This document shows positions 25,427 to 35,848 of a DNA stretch of 44,609 bases, piece by piece. The notes under the pieces are model-generated. The model saw nothing but the letters and a program-made list of their open reading frames with translations, made no database searches and had not been told where the DNA came from. Where the stretch lies: the NCBI GenBank assembly GCA_030038295.1, contig JASHPF010000041.1:1-44609 (forward strand), in the 5' to 3' direction. This DNA is from Streptosporangiaceae bacterium (GTDB lineage: Bacteria; Actinomycetota; Actinomycetes; Streptosporangiales; Streptosporangiaceae). Position 1 is the stretch's first letter. Each line of letters begins with the position of its first letter. A program made the translations under genes and the position numbers.

Positions 25427-27200
25427 CCAGCACCGCCGCCGTGTTGGCCGCGGCTTGCCCGGGCGGGATGATCGGCAGCGTGATGTACGACGGGTGCTCG
25501 GCGTCGTGGCAGATGGTCTGGTGGGCCACCACGAAGTCGCGCTCGGTGGCCGTCGCCGCGACCGCGCCGTTGCCGGGATTGCGGTCAAAGCACGGGAAGT
25601 TCGAGCTGGCGACGTCGACCCGTACCCGGTGACCCGCGTTGAACACCTGGCTCGTCGCGATGAGGTCGATCAGGTACTCGTAAACCGCGCCCGGCGTGAT
25701 CGGCGCGGGCTGTCCGGTGCCATCCCGGTAGCGGGCCCGCACGATCCCGTCGGCCACGCCCATCGCGCGCCCGTCCGGCCATACGTCGACGAGCCTGGCG
25801 GTGAAGTCGGTGTCGGCCGCCGAAGTCGCCGCGTGTAGCGTCACCGTGAGCGGACCGGTGACCTCGAGGTCCTCGGCCAGCACCGCGCTGGTGAAGGACA
25901 GCACGTCTGGTCGCGCCTCGATCCCTCGCTGGTCCCGCGTCCCGCCCAGCCAGCTGACATCGCCGTCTGGCCCGGGCGGCAGGAGGACCGGCCCGCCGAC
26001 GGTAGGCACCGGGTCAGCCGGGTCGTAGGTGAACCGGGACGTGCCGGCGCCGACCTCGGGCTCCGCTGTCGACAGCGTGCCGCCGGGGTGCAGGTACCAC
26101 CGCGTCCACTCGGTCCGAGCCAGCGGCCAGTCGTCCTCGTCGCGCCACACGTTGGCGCCCATGACGAACAGCTTGACGCGCAAGCTGCCCCGTTCCCTCT
26201 CCTGATCGTCGATGAACGTGCGGAGGAATCCGACCTGCTGCTGTTCGAGCCCGATCGCCTGCGCCGACGCGAGCGCGCCGAAGTGGAGCTCGCCAGCCAG
26301 CCCGGTCTGGTCGGCGTGCGTCCACGGACCGACGATGAGGGCCTGGTGGCGCCGCGCGTGCTCGGTCGCCGCGTGCCGGCGCAGCGTTCGGTAGTTGTCC
26401 AGGGTGCCGCCGAGGAAGAGGTCGAACCACCCGCCCACGTGCAGCGCGGGCGTGGTGATCCGATCCCGCCTGGCGGCGTACGACAGCTCGCGCCAGTACC
26501 CGTCGAGCGTCTCGTGGTCGAGCCAGCGCTGCCAGCCGGGCAGGATGCGGCTGACCGCGGGCATGTCCCTGGCGGGCAGCTGCCGGTATTCGGCGGGCAG
26601 GCTGGCCGCGTGCGCCAGCAGCGCGGCCCCGTCAGCGCTGACGTCCTCACCCGCCATGGCGCGGTAGCCCACGGTCTGCGCCGACTTCATGGTGTACCAG
26701 CCGAGCAGCTGGCCGAGCTGGAAGGCGCCCTGACGGTACGCCAGGCCGCCGTAGTAGTCAGCCGGGGTGACGATGGGCACCAGGCACTTCAGCGCCGCCG
26801 GCGCGTGCACGGCCGCGGCGAGCTGGACCATGCCGACATACGACGACCCCCACATCCCGACCCTGCCGTCGCACCACTCCTGCCGCGCGCACCACTCGAT
26901 GCAGTCCACGCCGTCCTCGGCCTCGCTCTCGAACGGGGTGAAGTCCCCGTCCGAGGTGCCGGTGCCACGGCAGTACTGCAGTACCACGGCAAACCCCGCG
27001 TCGAGCGCGGGCAGCACCGGGGCGGTGCGGATGGCGGGCTCGCCGTACGGAGTCCGGATGAGCAGGGTGGGGAACGGGCCACCGCGGGCCGGCCGATAGG
27101 TGTCCGCCCGCAGCAGCGTGCCATCGCGCATGGGGATCGCCGCGTTGTGCTCGGCCGCGAGCGGCACGGCCTGCAGGTCCAGCTTCGCCATGTGCCCCAT
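25419..27200 (-). CDS. CocE/NonD family hydrolase (X-Pro dipeptidyl-peptidase S15 like)
   Basis: Serine hydrolase of the CocE/S15 group, which cleaves acyl esters or X-Pro peptides. The start is uncertain among in-frame codons at 27212 (GTG), 27200 (ATG) and 27191 (ATG); 27200 gives 593 residues. The alpha/beta-hydrolase core begins IPMRDGTLLRADTYRP and includes the VLQYCRGTGTSDGDF oxyanion region with Tyr, the nucleophile elbow GMWGSSYVGM, and the C-terminal jelly-roll domain (about 400-590) with VTGPLTVTLHAATSAADTDFTARLVDVWPDG. It is the first gene of a two-gene unit with the alpha/beta hydrolase and is divergent from the CoA-transferase gene, 152 bp away. Confidence 0.9.
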   Translation of the reverse strand: MGHMAKLDLQAVPLAAEHNAAIPMRDGTLLRADTYRPARGGPFPTLLIRTPYGEPAIRTAPVLPALDAGFAVVLQYCRGTGTSDGDFTPFESEAEDGVDCIEWCARQEWCDGRVGMWGSSYVGMVQLAAAVHAPAALKCLVPIVTPADYYGGLAYRQGAFQLGQLLGWYTMKSAQTVGYRAMAGEDVSADGAALLAHAASLPAEYRQLPARDMPAVSRILPGWQRWLDHETLDGYWRELSYAARRDRITTPALHVGGWFDLFLGGTLDNYRTLRRHAATEHARRHQALIVGPWTHADQTGLAGELHFGALASAQAIGLEQQQVGFLRTFIDDQERERGSLRVKLFVMGANVWRDEDDWPLARTEWTRWYLHPGGTLSTAEPEVGAGTSRFTYDPADPVPTVGGPVLLPPGPDGDVSWLGGTRDQRGIEARPDVLSFTSAVLAEDLEVTGPLTVTLHAATSAADTDFTARLVDVWPDGRAMGVADGIVRARYRDGTGQPAPITPGAVYEYLIDLIATSQVFNAGHRVRVDVASSNFPCFDRNPGNGAVAATATERDFVVAHQTICHDAEHPSYITLPIIPPGQAAANTAAVLDA

Positions 27201-27352
27201 GATCGCCCGCACGCCGCCAGCCGGCTAACGCCCTTCCGCCTGGCGCAAGCGGGCCGGCGCGCCGCGGACGGGCGACCGCCTGTCGAAGGGCCGCGCCATC
27301 GGGTGATGATAGGAGCGAGACGGTCATCGGGGCGGGTAACGGGCGGTGCGGC

Positions 27353-28534
27353 GTGACTACGAAACTTCCGCTTGACGACATCCGCGTCATCGACCTCACC
27401 GTTGCCAGGGCGGGTCCGACGTGCGTCCGTCAGCTCGCCGACTGGGGCGCCGACGTGATCCGGATCGAGCCACCCGCCAGCCCGGACGCGCCCGGCTTGG
27501 TCGGCAGCCGGCACGGCCCGGACTTCCAGCACCTGCACAGGAACAAGCGGTCGCTGGCGCTCAACCTCAAGGCACCCGGCGCGCGCGAGGTGCTCATGCG
27601 CCTGGTCGACGGCAGCGACGTGCTGATCGAGAACATGCGCCCGCCGGTCAAGCACCGGCTCGGCTTCGACTACGAGACCGTGCACGCGCGGAACCCGCGG
27701 CTGATCTACGGGTCGATCTCCGGCTTCGGTCAGGACGGCCCGTACGCCGACCGCGGCGGCGTCGACCAGATCGCGCAGGGCATGGGCGGCCTCATGAGCG
27801 TCACCGGACTGCCGGGCAGCGAGCCGACGCGGGCCGGCATTCCGGTGTCTGACCTGGCCGCCGGCCTCTACCTCGCCATCGGCGTGCTGGTCGCTCTGCA
27901 CGACCGGGAGCGGACCGGCAGCGGGCGCTGGGTGCAGACATCGCTGCTGGAATCGATGATCGCGATGATGGACTTCCAGGCGGCCCGGTGGACCATCGGC
28001 CACGAGGTACCCGCGCCGGCCGGGAACCATCACCCGATGAGCGTGCCGATGGGCTGCTTCGCCACCGCGGACGGCTACGTCAACATCGGCGGCGCGGACG
28101 GACGGCTGCTGGCGAGCCTCTGCGAGGTGGTCGGCCTGCCGTGGATCCCGGCCGACCCGCGTTTCGACTCCCTGCCCCGGCGGTCAGCAAACCGCGCCGA
28201 GCTGAACGCGCTCATCGGCGAGCGGCTGCGGACCCGGAGCACAGCGGAGTGGGTCGATACGCTGAACGCGGCCGGGGTGCCATGCGGCCCGGTGTACCGG
28301 ATGGACGAAGTGTTCGCCGACCCCCAGGTCGAGCACCTCGCCATGACCCAGGCCGTGGAGCACCCGACGCTCGGCACGCTGGACATCGTCCGCAACGCGG
28401 TGCGGATGACCGACACGCCGCCGACTGTGCGCGCGCCGAGTCCGGAGATCGGCGCGCACACCGGGGAGGTTCTCGGCGAGCTGGGCTTTCAGCCCGCGGA
28501 GATCGACCGGCTCCGTGCGGACGGCGTGATCTGA
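27353..28534 (+). CDS. CaiB/BaiF family CoA-transferase
   Basis: Class III CoA-transferase that moves CoA between carboxylic acids through a covalent aspartyl intermediate. The GTG at 27353 gives 393 residues. Visible motifs are IRVIDLTVARAGPTCVRQLADWGADVI (two parts, about 10-37), HRNKRSLALNLK (62-73), ENMRPPVKHRLGFDY (93-107), YGSISGFGQDGPYA (119-132) and the catalytic Asp167 in AGIPVSDLAAGLY. The partner acyl group is unknown. A crotonase-fold gene lies 42 bp downstream on the same strand, suggesting a two-gene CoA-ester catabolic operon, for example carnitine-like or branched-chain acids. Length is normal. Confidence 0.92.
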   Translation: MTTKLPLDDIRVIDLTVARAGPTCVRQLADWGADVIRIEPPASPDAPGLVGSRHGPDFQHLHRNKRSLALNLKAPGAREVLMRLVDGSDVLIENMRPPVKHRLGFDYETVHARNPRLIYGSISGFGQDGPYADRGGVDQIAQGMGGLMSVTGLPGSEPTRAGIPVSDLAAGLYLAIGVLVALHDRERTGSGRWVQTSLLESMIAMMDFQAARWTIGHEVPAPAGNHHPMSVPMGCFATADGYVNIGGADGRLLASLCEVVGLPWIPADPRFDSLPRRSANRAELNALIGERLRTRSTAEWVDTLNAAGVPCGPVYRMDEVFADPQVEHLAMTQAVEHPTLGTLDIVRNAVRMTDTPPTVRAPSPEIGAHTGEVLGELGFQPAEIDRLRADGVI

Positions 28535-28576
28535 AGCTGCCGGACAGGCTGGACCCTGAGCGGAGAAAGGACCCGC

Positions 28577-29398
28577 ATGACGTCATCGAACTCCCGCGCG
28601 CGGCACGAGACGGGCACCGACCTGCTCCTTGTCGAGGTGACGGGTGCTGTCGCCGTCGTGACCTTCAACAACCCGGCCAAGCACAACGCCTTGTCCCGCG
28701 AGATCCGGGCCGCGCTGCCGGGCTCGCTGGCGGCGCTGCAGGCCGATTCGGAGGTCCGGGTGGTGGTGGTCACCGGGGCCGGCGACAAGGCCTTCGCGTC
28801 GGGTGCCGACATCTCCGAGTTCGGCGAGCTGCGTACGACGCCCACCGCGCGGGCGGACTACGACCGCGGCCAGGCGGCGCTGGCGGCCGCGTGGAGCGGC
28901 CTCGGCAAGCCGGTGATCGCCATGATCCGCGGCTTCTGCATGGGCGGCGGCCTGCTGACCGCGCTCCAGGCAGACATCAGGATCGCCAGCAACGACAGCC
29001 AGTTCGGCGTTCCCGCGGCCCGGCTCGGCCTCGGCTACGGCTTTTCCGGCGTCACCACGCTGATGGGACTCGTCGGCCCGGCCTGGACCGCCGAGATCCT
29101 GTTCTCCGCGCGGCGGTTCTCGGCGCCCGAGGCCCTGCAGATGGGCCTCGTCAACCGCGTCGTGCCCGCCGCCGAGCTCCGCGATCAGGTCATGACGCTG
29201 GCGGGCGGCATTGCCCAGAACGCGCCGCTGACGGTCGCGGCGGCTAAGGCCGCGATCCACGAGGCCGGCCGGGCGCCTGAGGTGCGCGACCTGGCCAGGG
29301 TCGAGGACATGGTCGAGGCGTGCTTCCGGTCCGAGGACTACCGGGAGGGCCAGCGCGCGTTCGCGGAGAAGCGGCCGCCAGCGTTCACCGGCCGCTGA
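28577..29398 (+). CDS. Crotonase-fold protein (enoyl-CoA hydratase/isomerase family) lacking both catalytic Glu
   Basis: Crotonase-family CoA-binding enzyme, 273 residues, starting at ATG 28577 behind GGAGAAAGGA. The fold signatures are present: FNNPAKHNALS (30-40), the first oxyanion segment AFASGADISEF (72-82), and the second, GFCMGGGLLTAL (119-130). The two glutamates used by classical enoyl-CoA hydratase are absent: the GGGCE position is GGGLL (Leu127) and the QPE position is VPA (Ala147, in QFGVPAARLGLGYG). Water addition is therefore unlikely by the classical mechanism. Isomerase, decarboxylase, thioesterase or hydrolase activity is possible. It is probably co-transcribed with the CoA-transferase and converges on glyA with a 12-bp gap. 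Confidence 0.85.
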   Translation: MTSSNSRARHETGTDLLLVEVTGAVAVVTFNNPAKHNALSREIRAALPGSLAALQADSEVRVVVVTGAGDKAFASGADISEFGELRTTPTARADYDRGQAALAAAWSGLGKPVIAMIRGFCMGGGLLTALQADIRIASNDSQFGVPAARLGLGYGFSGVTTLMGLVGPAWTAEILFSARRFSAPEALQMGLVNRVVPAAELRDQVMTLAGGIAQNAPLTVAAAKAAIHEAGRAPEVRDLARVEDMVEACFRSEDYREGQRAFAEKRPPAFTGR

Positions 29399-29410
29399 AG
29401 CGGCGGGGCA

Positions 29411-30892
29411 TCAGCCCAGGTCGAGACCGGGATACAGCGGATGGTGGGCGAGCAGCTCGCCGGCCGCCGCGCGGGTCCGCTCCGCCACGCCGTCGGCGAT
29501 CAAGTACCTGGCCTTGGACGCGCCACCGGACGGGGCGGCGGCGGGGCTGGTGGCCGACAGCACGCCGACGATGAGCTCGGCCACCCGGTCGAGGTCGTCG
29601 GTGTCAAAGCCGCGCGAGGTGAGCGCCGGGGTGCCGAGCCGCACGCCGGAGGTGTACCAGGCCCCGTTCGGGTCGCGCGGGATCGCGTTGCGGTTGGTCA
29701 CGATGCCGGAGTCGAGCAGCGCTGACTCGGCTTGGCGGCCGGTCAGCCCGAACGGGCTGACGTCCAGCAGCACGAGGTGGTTCTCCGTGCCGCCGGTGAC
29801 GAGGCGGGCGCCCCTGGACAGCAGCCCGGTCGCCAGCGCGGTGGCGTTGTCGGCGACCTGCTGCGCATACTGCCGGAAGGACGGCTGGCGGGCCTCGGCG
29901 AGCGCGACGGCTTTCGCGGCGATGACATGCCCGAGCGGTCCGCCCAGCACCAGCGGGCAGCCGCGGTCGACCGCGTCCGCGTACTCGGGCTGGCACAGCA
30001 CCACGCCGCCCCGCGGGCCGCGCAGCGACTTGTGCGTGGTCGTGGTCGTGACGTGGGCGAACGGCACCGGGTCGAAGTCACCGGTGAACACCCTGCCCGC
30101 GACCAGCCCGGCGAAGTGCGCCATGTCCACCATGAGCGTGGCGCCGACCTCGTCGGCGATCTCCCGCATGACCGCAAAGTTGATCTTGCGCGGATAGGCC
30201 GAGTACCCGGCGATCAGGATGAGCGGCCGGAACTCGCGCGCCTGCGCGCGCAGCGCTCCGTAGTCAAGCAGCTCGGTGCGCGGGTCGGTGCCGTACGACG
30301 CCTGGTGGAACATCTTGCCGCTGATGTTGGGCCGGAACCCGTGGGTCAGGTGACCGCCGGCGTCCAGCGACATGCCGAGCGCGCGCTGGTTGCCGAGCTG
30401 CTGCCGGAGTGCCTCCCAGTCCTCGTCGGTCAGGTCGTTGACGTGCCCGGCGCCGAGGCTCGCCAGCGCGGGCGCCTCCACCCGGTGCGCCAGGATCGCC
30501 CAGAAGGCCACGAGGTTCGCGTCGATGCCCGAGTGCGGCTGGACGTAGGCGTGCGGCGCGGCGAACAGCGCCCTCGCGTGGTCGGCCGCGATCTGCTCGA
30601 CGGTGTCGATGTTCTGGCAGCCCGCGTACATCCGGCGGCCGATGGTGCCCTCGGCGTACTTGTCCGATAGCCACGTGCCCATCGTGAGCAAGACCGCAGG
30701 CGAGGCGTAGTTCTCGCTGGCGATGAGCTTGAGGGTGGCCCGCTGATCGGCCAGCTCGCTGCGGATCGCCGCGGCGATGCCGGGCTCGACCGCTGCGATG
30801 ACGTGCAGCGCGCTGCGGTACGCGGTCGACGCGGCGTCGGCGTCGAACGATTCCGGTGGCTGGGCTGGGGTCTCAACGTGCTGCGAAGCCAT
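29411..30892 (-). CDS. glyA: Serine hydroxymethyltransferase (long actinobacterial form)
   Basis: PLP enzyme that interconverts serine and glycine while charging tetrahydrofolate. The 493-residue protein starts at ATG 30892 behind AGGAGG. Motifs are [30 protein letters not shown] (typical YAEGxPGxRYYGGC region, with Ile-Gly-Arg-Arg here), [12 protein letters not shown], the PLP-lysine sequence [15 protein letters not shown], and [18 protein letters not shown]. It is longer than E. coli GlyA (417) because of an insert of about 60 residues after [17 protein letters not shown] ([18 protein letters not shown]...), as in other actinobacterial long forms. It probably works with the folate pathway. 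No folate or glycine riboswitch was recognised in its leader. Confidence 0.93.
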   Translation of the reverse strand: MASQHVETPAQPPESFDADAASTAYRSALHVIAAVEPGIAAAIRSELADQRATLKLIASENYASPAVLLTMGTWLSDKYAEGTIGRRMYAGCQNIDTVEQIAADHARALFAAPHAYVQPHSGIDANLVAFWAILAHRVEAPALASLGAGHVNDLTDEDWEALRQQLGNQRALGMSLDAGGHLTHGFRPNISGKMFHQASYGTDPRTELLDYGALRAQAREFRPLILIAGYSAYPRKINFAVMREIADEVGATLMVDMAHFAGLVAGRVFTGDFDPVPFAHVTTTTTHKSLRGPRGGVVLCQPEYADAVDRGCPLVLGGPLGHVIAAKAVALAEARQPSFRQYAQQVADNATALATGLLSRGARLVTGGTENHLVLLDVSPFGLTGRQAESALLDSGIVTNRNAIPRDPNGAWYTSGVRLGTPALTSRGFDTDDLDRVAELIVGVLSATSPAAAPSGGASKARYLIADGVAERTRAAAGELLAHHPLYPGLDLG

Positions 30893-31071
30893 GGCGCGCC
30901 TCCTGCGGTCGCCGGTACGGCGGCCCAGGCGTCCGGTCTCGCGCTGGACGTCTTCCCCGGCGGGCCCCTACCCTACCGAAGCTAGCTCAGGTCCGATCAC
31001 CTGGCGCCCTGCCGACCGCCGACCTGTGCCAGCATCGTGCTCACCGGATGTGGCCGAAGGAAGACAGGGAC

Positions 31072-31632
31072 ATGGACCTCGGGCTGCTGCTGTTGCGCCT
31101 TGTGCTCGCCGCGATCTTGTACATGCACGCCACCCAGAAGACGCTCGGCTGGTTCTCCGGTCTAGGGCTGGACCGGATGGCGCCGATCTTCGAGAGCCTC
31201 GGCCAGCGCCCTGGCCGGCAGATGGTCAAGCTCGCAGCGGCCTGCGAACTGACCGGCTCGCTCCTCATCGCCATCGGCCTGGCCACGCCTCTCGGTGCGG
31301 CGATCCTCGCCGGGACGATGGCCGTCGCCGGCGGAGCCTCGACGTTGTCGAAGGGCACGGTGTGGAACGTCGCGGGCGGTGGTGAGTATCCGTTCGTGCT
31401 CGGGGCTTTCGCGGTGGTACTCGGGTTCACCGGACCCGGCAGCTGGTCACTGGACTCGGTGGTGAATGCGCCGTGGGTGCCGAAGTCCAACGCGGCGGCC
31501 GCGGTGATCGGCGTGATCGTCCTGGTCGTCGCGGCCCTGGCCGCCGTCGCCGCACACCTGCGCACCCGGGCGCACCTGGCCGCCGGCGCCGCGGACGCGG
31601 CCGCCGAGTCGGCCCCGCCGACCTCCGCCTGA
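31072..31632 (+). CDS. DoxX family membrane protein
   Basis: Small membrane protein of the DoxX/MauE-like group, 186 residues from ATG 31072 (MDLGLLLLRLVLAAILYMHA). An upstream in-frame ATG at 31048 is possible. Four to five membrane helices are predicted. Family landmarks are HATQKTLGWFSGLGLDRMAP (usual HGxQKLxGWFGGxG), a Gly/Pro-rich ESLGQRPGRQMVKLAAACELTGSLLIAIGLATPLGAA and the last helix at about 145-165. The C-terminus is a short Ala-rich tail. Members have been linked to redox or thiol stress in mycobacteria, but the activity is unknown. It converges on the hot-dog protein gene. Confidence 0.85.
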   Translation: MDLGLLLLRLVLAAILYMHATQKTLGWFSGLGLDRMAPIFESLGQRPGRQMVKLAAACELTGSLLIAIGLATPLGAAILAGTMAVAGGASTLSKGTVWNVAGGGEYPFVLGAFAVVLGFTGPGSWSLDSVVNAPWVPKSNAAAAVIGVIVLVVAALAAVAAHLRTRAHLAAGAADAAAESAPPTSA

Positions 31633-31638
31633 GGCAGG

Positions 31639-31651
31639 CCGCCGACGGCGG
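31639..31651. terminator. Short hairpin between DoxX and hot-dog genes
   Basis: CCGCC, three bases, GGCGG between two convergent stop codons only 22 bp apart. The stem is short (5 bp) but all GC. It is a weak terminator candidate for either strand. Confidence 0.3.
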
Positions 31652-31654
31652 GCG

Positions 31655-32527
31655 CTACCGGCTCACCGAGTCGGCCTGATATCGCGGCGATGACTGCTTG
31701 AGCTGGCGCAACATCATCCGCATCTCGGCGACGAGCGTGCCGTCGGCGTCCAGGGCCCTGCTGTCGAACCACAGCACCTCGGTCTTCGGCGTCTGGCTGA
31801 GCGCGACCACCTCACCGGTGACGCGGTAACGCCGGTCGGTGAAGACCGGGCCGGACCTGAACCGGATCTCGATCGCGCCGAACAGCCCGACGTGGTCGCC
31901 CATTGATTCCCGCGCGTCGTCGAGCAGGCGCCGGTAGAGCAGGTCCACGACGGTCGACGGGGCGGCGATCGGACCACCCCACGGTGATGGCCCGGTGTAC
32001 CAGTCGAGCGGCTCGGTCATGGCACCCGCGCCGATGCGCCGCTGCTGTCGTTCGCCGTCCGGCGCCATCATCACGTCGCCGAGCACCGCGCCGGGTCGCA
32101 GGCCAGCCAGGATGCGCAACTGCGCTGGGTCGACCGGACGCAGATCGCGCGACCGCAGCGCAGACGGCTCAGCCGGGTTCCCGCGGCCTGCCGTTCCCTC
32201 GGCGACGAGGACGTCGCCGGTCGTGGTCGCCCACGCGCGGGTCTGGACGTCCCGCGACCGGGGCGGTGCCTCGACGAAGGCGCGGACGGGCTCGCCGTCG
32301 GTGGTCGCGTAGCGGAAGTACAGCGACAGGCTGCCATCGGTGAACCAGCCGTCGCCGAAGGCGCGCAGCGCGAGCGGCGGGAACTGATCCATGTGGATGC
32401 TGCCGGCTACGGTCCCGCCGCGGAAGCCGAGCGCGGTGGCCGTCCCATCGTCGTGGATGCTCCCGACGACGCCGGCGGAAAGGTTGCGTGGGTTGCGGAC
32501 TGGTCCTGCGAGCACGTCGACTGTCAT
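31655..32527 (-). CDS. Double hot-dog fold protein (thioesterase/dehydratase-like)
   Basis: The function is not known. The ATG at 32527 was chosen because a strong AAAGGAGG lies 7 bases upstream, giving 290 residues. Two hot-dog-like units are suggested. The first (about 25-125) has GFRGGTVAGSIHMDQFPPLALRAFG, resembling the GG...G......... helix of MaoC-like dehydratases, and DGSLSLYFRYATTDGEPVRAFV. The second (about 195-285) has GAIEIRFRSGPVFTDRRYRVTGEVVAL and EVLWFDSRALDADGTLVAEMRMMLR. The second is typical of acyl-CoA-binding dehydratase/thioesterase domains. No clear catalytic Asp-His pair can be assigned. It is divergent from argG, whose promoter lies within 130 bp. Confidence 0.65.
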   Translation of the reverse strand: MTVDVLAGPVRNPRNLSAGVVGSIHDDGTATALGFRGGTVAGSIHMDQFPPLALRAFGDGWFTDGSLSLYFRYATTDGEPVRAFVEAPPRSRDVQTRAWATTTGDVLVAEGTAGRGNPAEPSALRSRDLRPVDPAQLRILAGLRPGAVLGDVMMAPDGERQQRRIGAGAMTEPLDWYTGPSPWGGPIAAPSTVVDLLYRRLLDDARESMGDHVGLFGAIEIRFRSGPVFTDRRYRVTGEVVALSQTPKTEVLWFDSRALDADGTLVAEMRMMLRQLKQSSPRYQADSVSR

Positions 32528-32615
32528 GGGGGTGCCTCCTTTGACCAATCCAACGCGGTACGCAACGGCCTGCCTAGGGGGTTATCGCCACCGTGCCGGG
32601 CAAAGTCCCGTGAGA

Positions 32616-34111
<1,496 letters not shown>

Positions 34112-34222
34112 GGCAGCCACGTACAGTTCGGGTAAGGACAGGGGAACGGGCTCGTCCGGCAACTCGGCCCGGGGCTGCACAGCCGTCGCGGCTCGCCCGC
34201 CCCCACCAAGGAGCGCCCACGA

Positions 34223-35848
34223 ATGACACCAGCCGCCCTGGTCGATCCCACTTCGGCGCCGCGGCCGCAGGCGCCGGACGCGGGGATCGCCGCTCCCCTC
34301 GATTCACTGGCGGGCCGCAAGGTCGCGCTCGTGAAGAACGCGTGGCCGTCCTGGCACCGGATGGCCGACCGGCTCGGCAGCCTCCTCGCTGATCGGGAGC
34401 ACAGCGCCGGGACGCCGCAGCACCTGGTGCCCAACGGGTCCGCGGCCGACCCCGAACAGCTCAGGCTCATCGCGGCAGCGGCCGACGCCGCCGTCGTCGG
34501 GCTGGCCAACTGCGGATCGTGCACCGCGTGGAGTCACCACGACGCCGTCGTGCTGTCATCCCTCGGCATACCCGTCGTGCTGGTCGTCACCAGCGAGTTC
34601 ACCAGCCTCGTGGACGCCCTGGCGAAGAGCACCGGGGTCCGGCTGCCCACGGTGACGATCGGCACCAACCCGGAGACCGTCGATGCGGGCACCGCGCTGC
34701 ACCTGCTGGACGACGCCTACCCCGCCGTCATCCGGGCGCTCACGACGCCGCCGACACCGGCCGACGCCGGGCGCGCCTGGCCGGCGAGCGGCGCGCGGTC
34801 GGCCGCCGGAGCCGACGGCGGGCGCGCGGTGCTCGCGGAGCCGATCCTCGCGGACGGGGACGAGGCGGACGCCGTCGAGCGCTGTCACAGGCTGGGCTGG
34901 ACCGACGGCCTGCCGGTGATCCCGCCCACCGGGCATCGGGTCGAGAAGATGCTGGCCGTCCTCGGCGACCCGGATGACGTCGTGGCCTCGATGCCGCCGT
35001 CCGGCGCTCCGGTGACCAACCGCGCGCTCGCCGCGAACGCCGTCATGGCCGGCTGCCTGCCGGCGCATCTCCCGGTGCTCGCCGCCATCGTCCGCGCCGT
35101 GTGCGTGCCCGAGTTCAACCTGCACGGCATCGCCACCACGACCGGACCATCGACGCCGTTCGCGGTCGTCAGCGGGCCGGCCGCTGGCGACGCCGGCCTC
35201 AACGCGGGCCGCGGCGCGCTCGGCCCTGGCTGGCGGGCGAACGCCAGCATCGGGCGCGCGCTTCGGCTGCTGATCGCGAACGTCGGCGGCGCCCGCCCCG
35301 GCGAGGTGTCGAAGTCGATCATGGGGCAGCCGGGCCGGTACACCATGTGCATCGCCGAGAACGAGGCCGAGTCGCCCTGGGAGCCGCTACGCGTGACCCT
35401 GGGCCTGGACCAGAGCCAGAGCGCCGTCACCGTGCTCGGCGCCACCGGGACCATGAACGTGCTGACGCCCCGCGGTGACGTCGACGCGATGCTGACGATC
35501 CTGGCCGACTCGCTGGCCTACCTGGGCAACCCCAACGTCGTGATGGGCAAGGGCACGGTCGGCGTCCTCGTCACGCCCGGCCACGCCGCGGCCATGGCTC
35601 GCGCCGGGCTCGCCAAGGCCGACGTCGCGGCCGAGATCTGGGCCCGGTCGTCGATCCCGCTCGACCGGTTCCCGGCCTCCGGCCATCCCGACCCGCCGTA
35701 CGAGTTCATCCTCCGCGACGGCCGCGTGTACCCCGTAGCCGGGCCCGAGCGCGTCTGCGTGATCGTCGCCGGCGGACCGGAGCCGACCCACGCCACCGTC
35801 GTGCCGAGCCACCCGAGCTGCAATCCGGTGACCGTTCCGATCACGTAG
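34223..35848 (+). CDS. UGSC-type (Cys form) domain fused to a large conserved domain of unknown function
   Basis: The 541-residue protein has two parts. Residues about 28-170 form a Rossmann-like UGSC domain: ALVKNAWPSW, then AAVVGLANCGSCTAWSHHD with Cys97-Gly-Ser-Cys100 where selenoprotein relatives carry Sec-Gly-Ser-Cys, then LGIPVVLVVTSEF. The codon at 97 is TGC, so this is the cysteine version. After a Pro/Ala-rich linker (about 175-215) comes a domain of about 320 residues with WTDGLPVIPPTGHRVEKML, AVMAGCLPAHLPVLAAIV, EFNLHGIATTTGP, GPGWRANASIGRALRL and CIAENEAESPWEPL. I know this second family only as conserved and uncharacterised, often near UGSC proteins. It overlaps the convergent kinase gene by 8 bp. 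Confidence 0.8.
   Translation: MTPAALVDPTSAPRPQAPDAGIAAPLDSLAGRKVALVKNAWPSWHRMADRLGSLLADREHSAGTPQHLVPNGSAADPEQLRLIAAAADAAVVGLANCGSCTAWSHHDAVVLSSLGIPVVLVVTSEFTSLVDALAKSTGVRLPTVTIGTNPETVDAGTALHLLDDAYPAVIRALTTPPTPADAGRAWPASGARSAAGADGGRAVLAEPILADGDEADAVERCHRLGWTDGLPVIPPTGHRVEKMLAVLGDPDDVVASMPPSGAPVTNRALAANAVMAGCLPAHLPVLAAIVRAVCVPEFNLHGIATTTGPSTPFAVVSGPAAGDAGLNAGRGALGPGWRANASIGRALRLLIANVGGARPGEVSKSIMGQPGRYTMCIAENEAESPWEPLRVTLGLDQSQSAVTVLGATGTMNVLTPRGDVDAMLTILADSLAYLGNPNVVMGKGTVGVLVTPGHAAAMARAGLAKADVAAEIWARSSIPLDRFPASGHPDPPYEFILRDGRVYPVAGPERVCVIVAGGPEPTHATVVPSHPSCNPVTVPIT

Noticed and set aside
30893-31071. Possible riboswitch in the glyA leader
   Set aside because: I looked for glycine and tetrahydrofolate aptamer patterns and saw none; only a TAGGGT -10-like box at 30970-30975.
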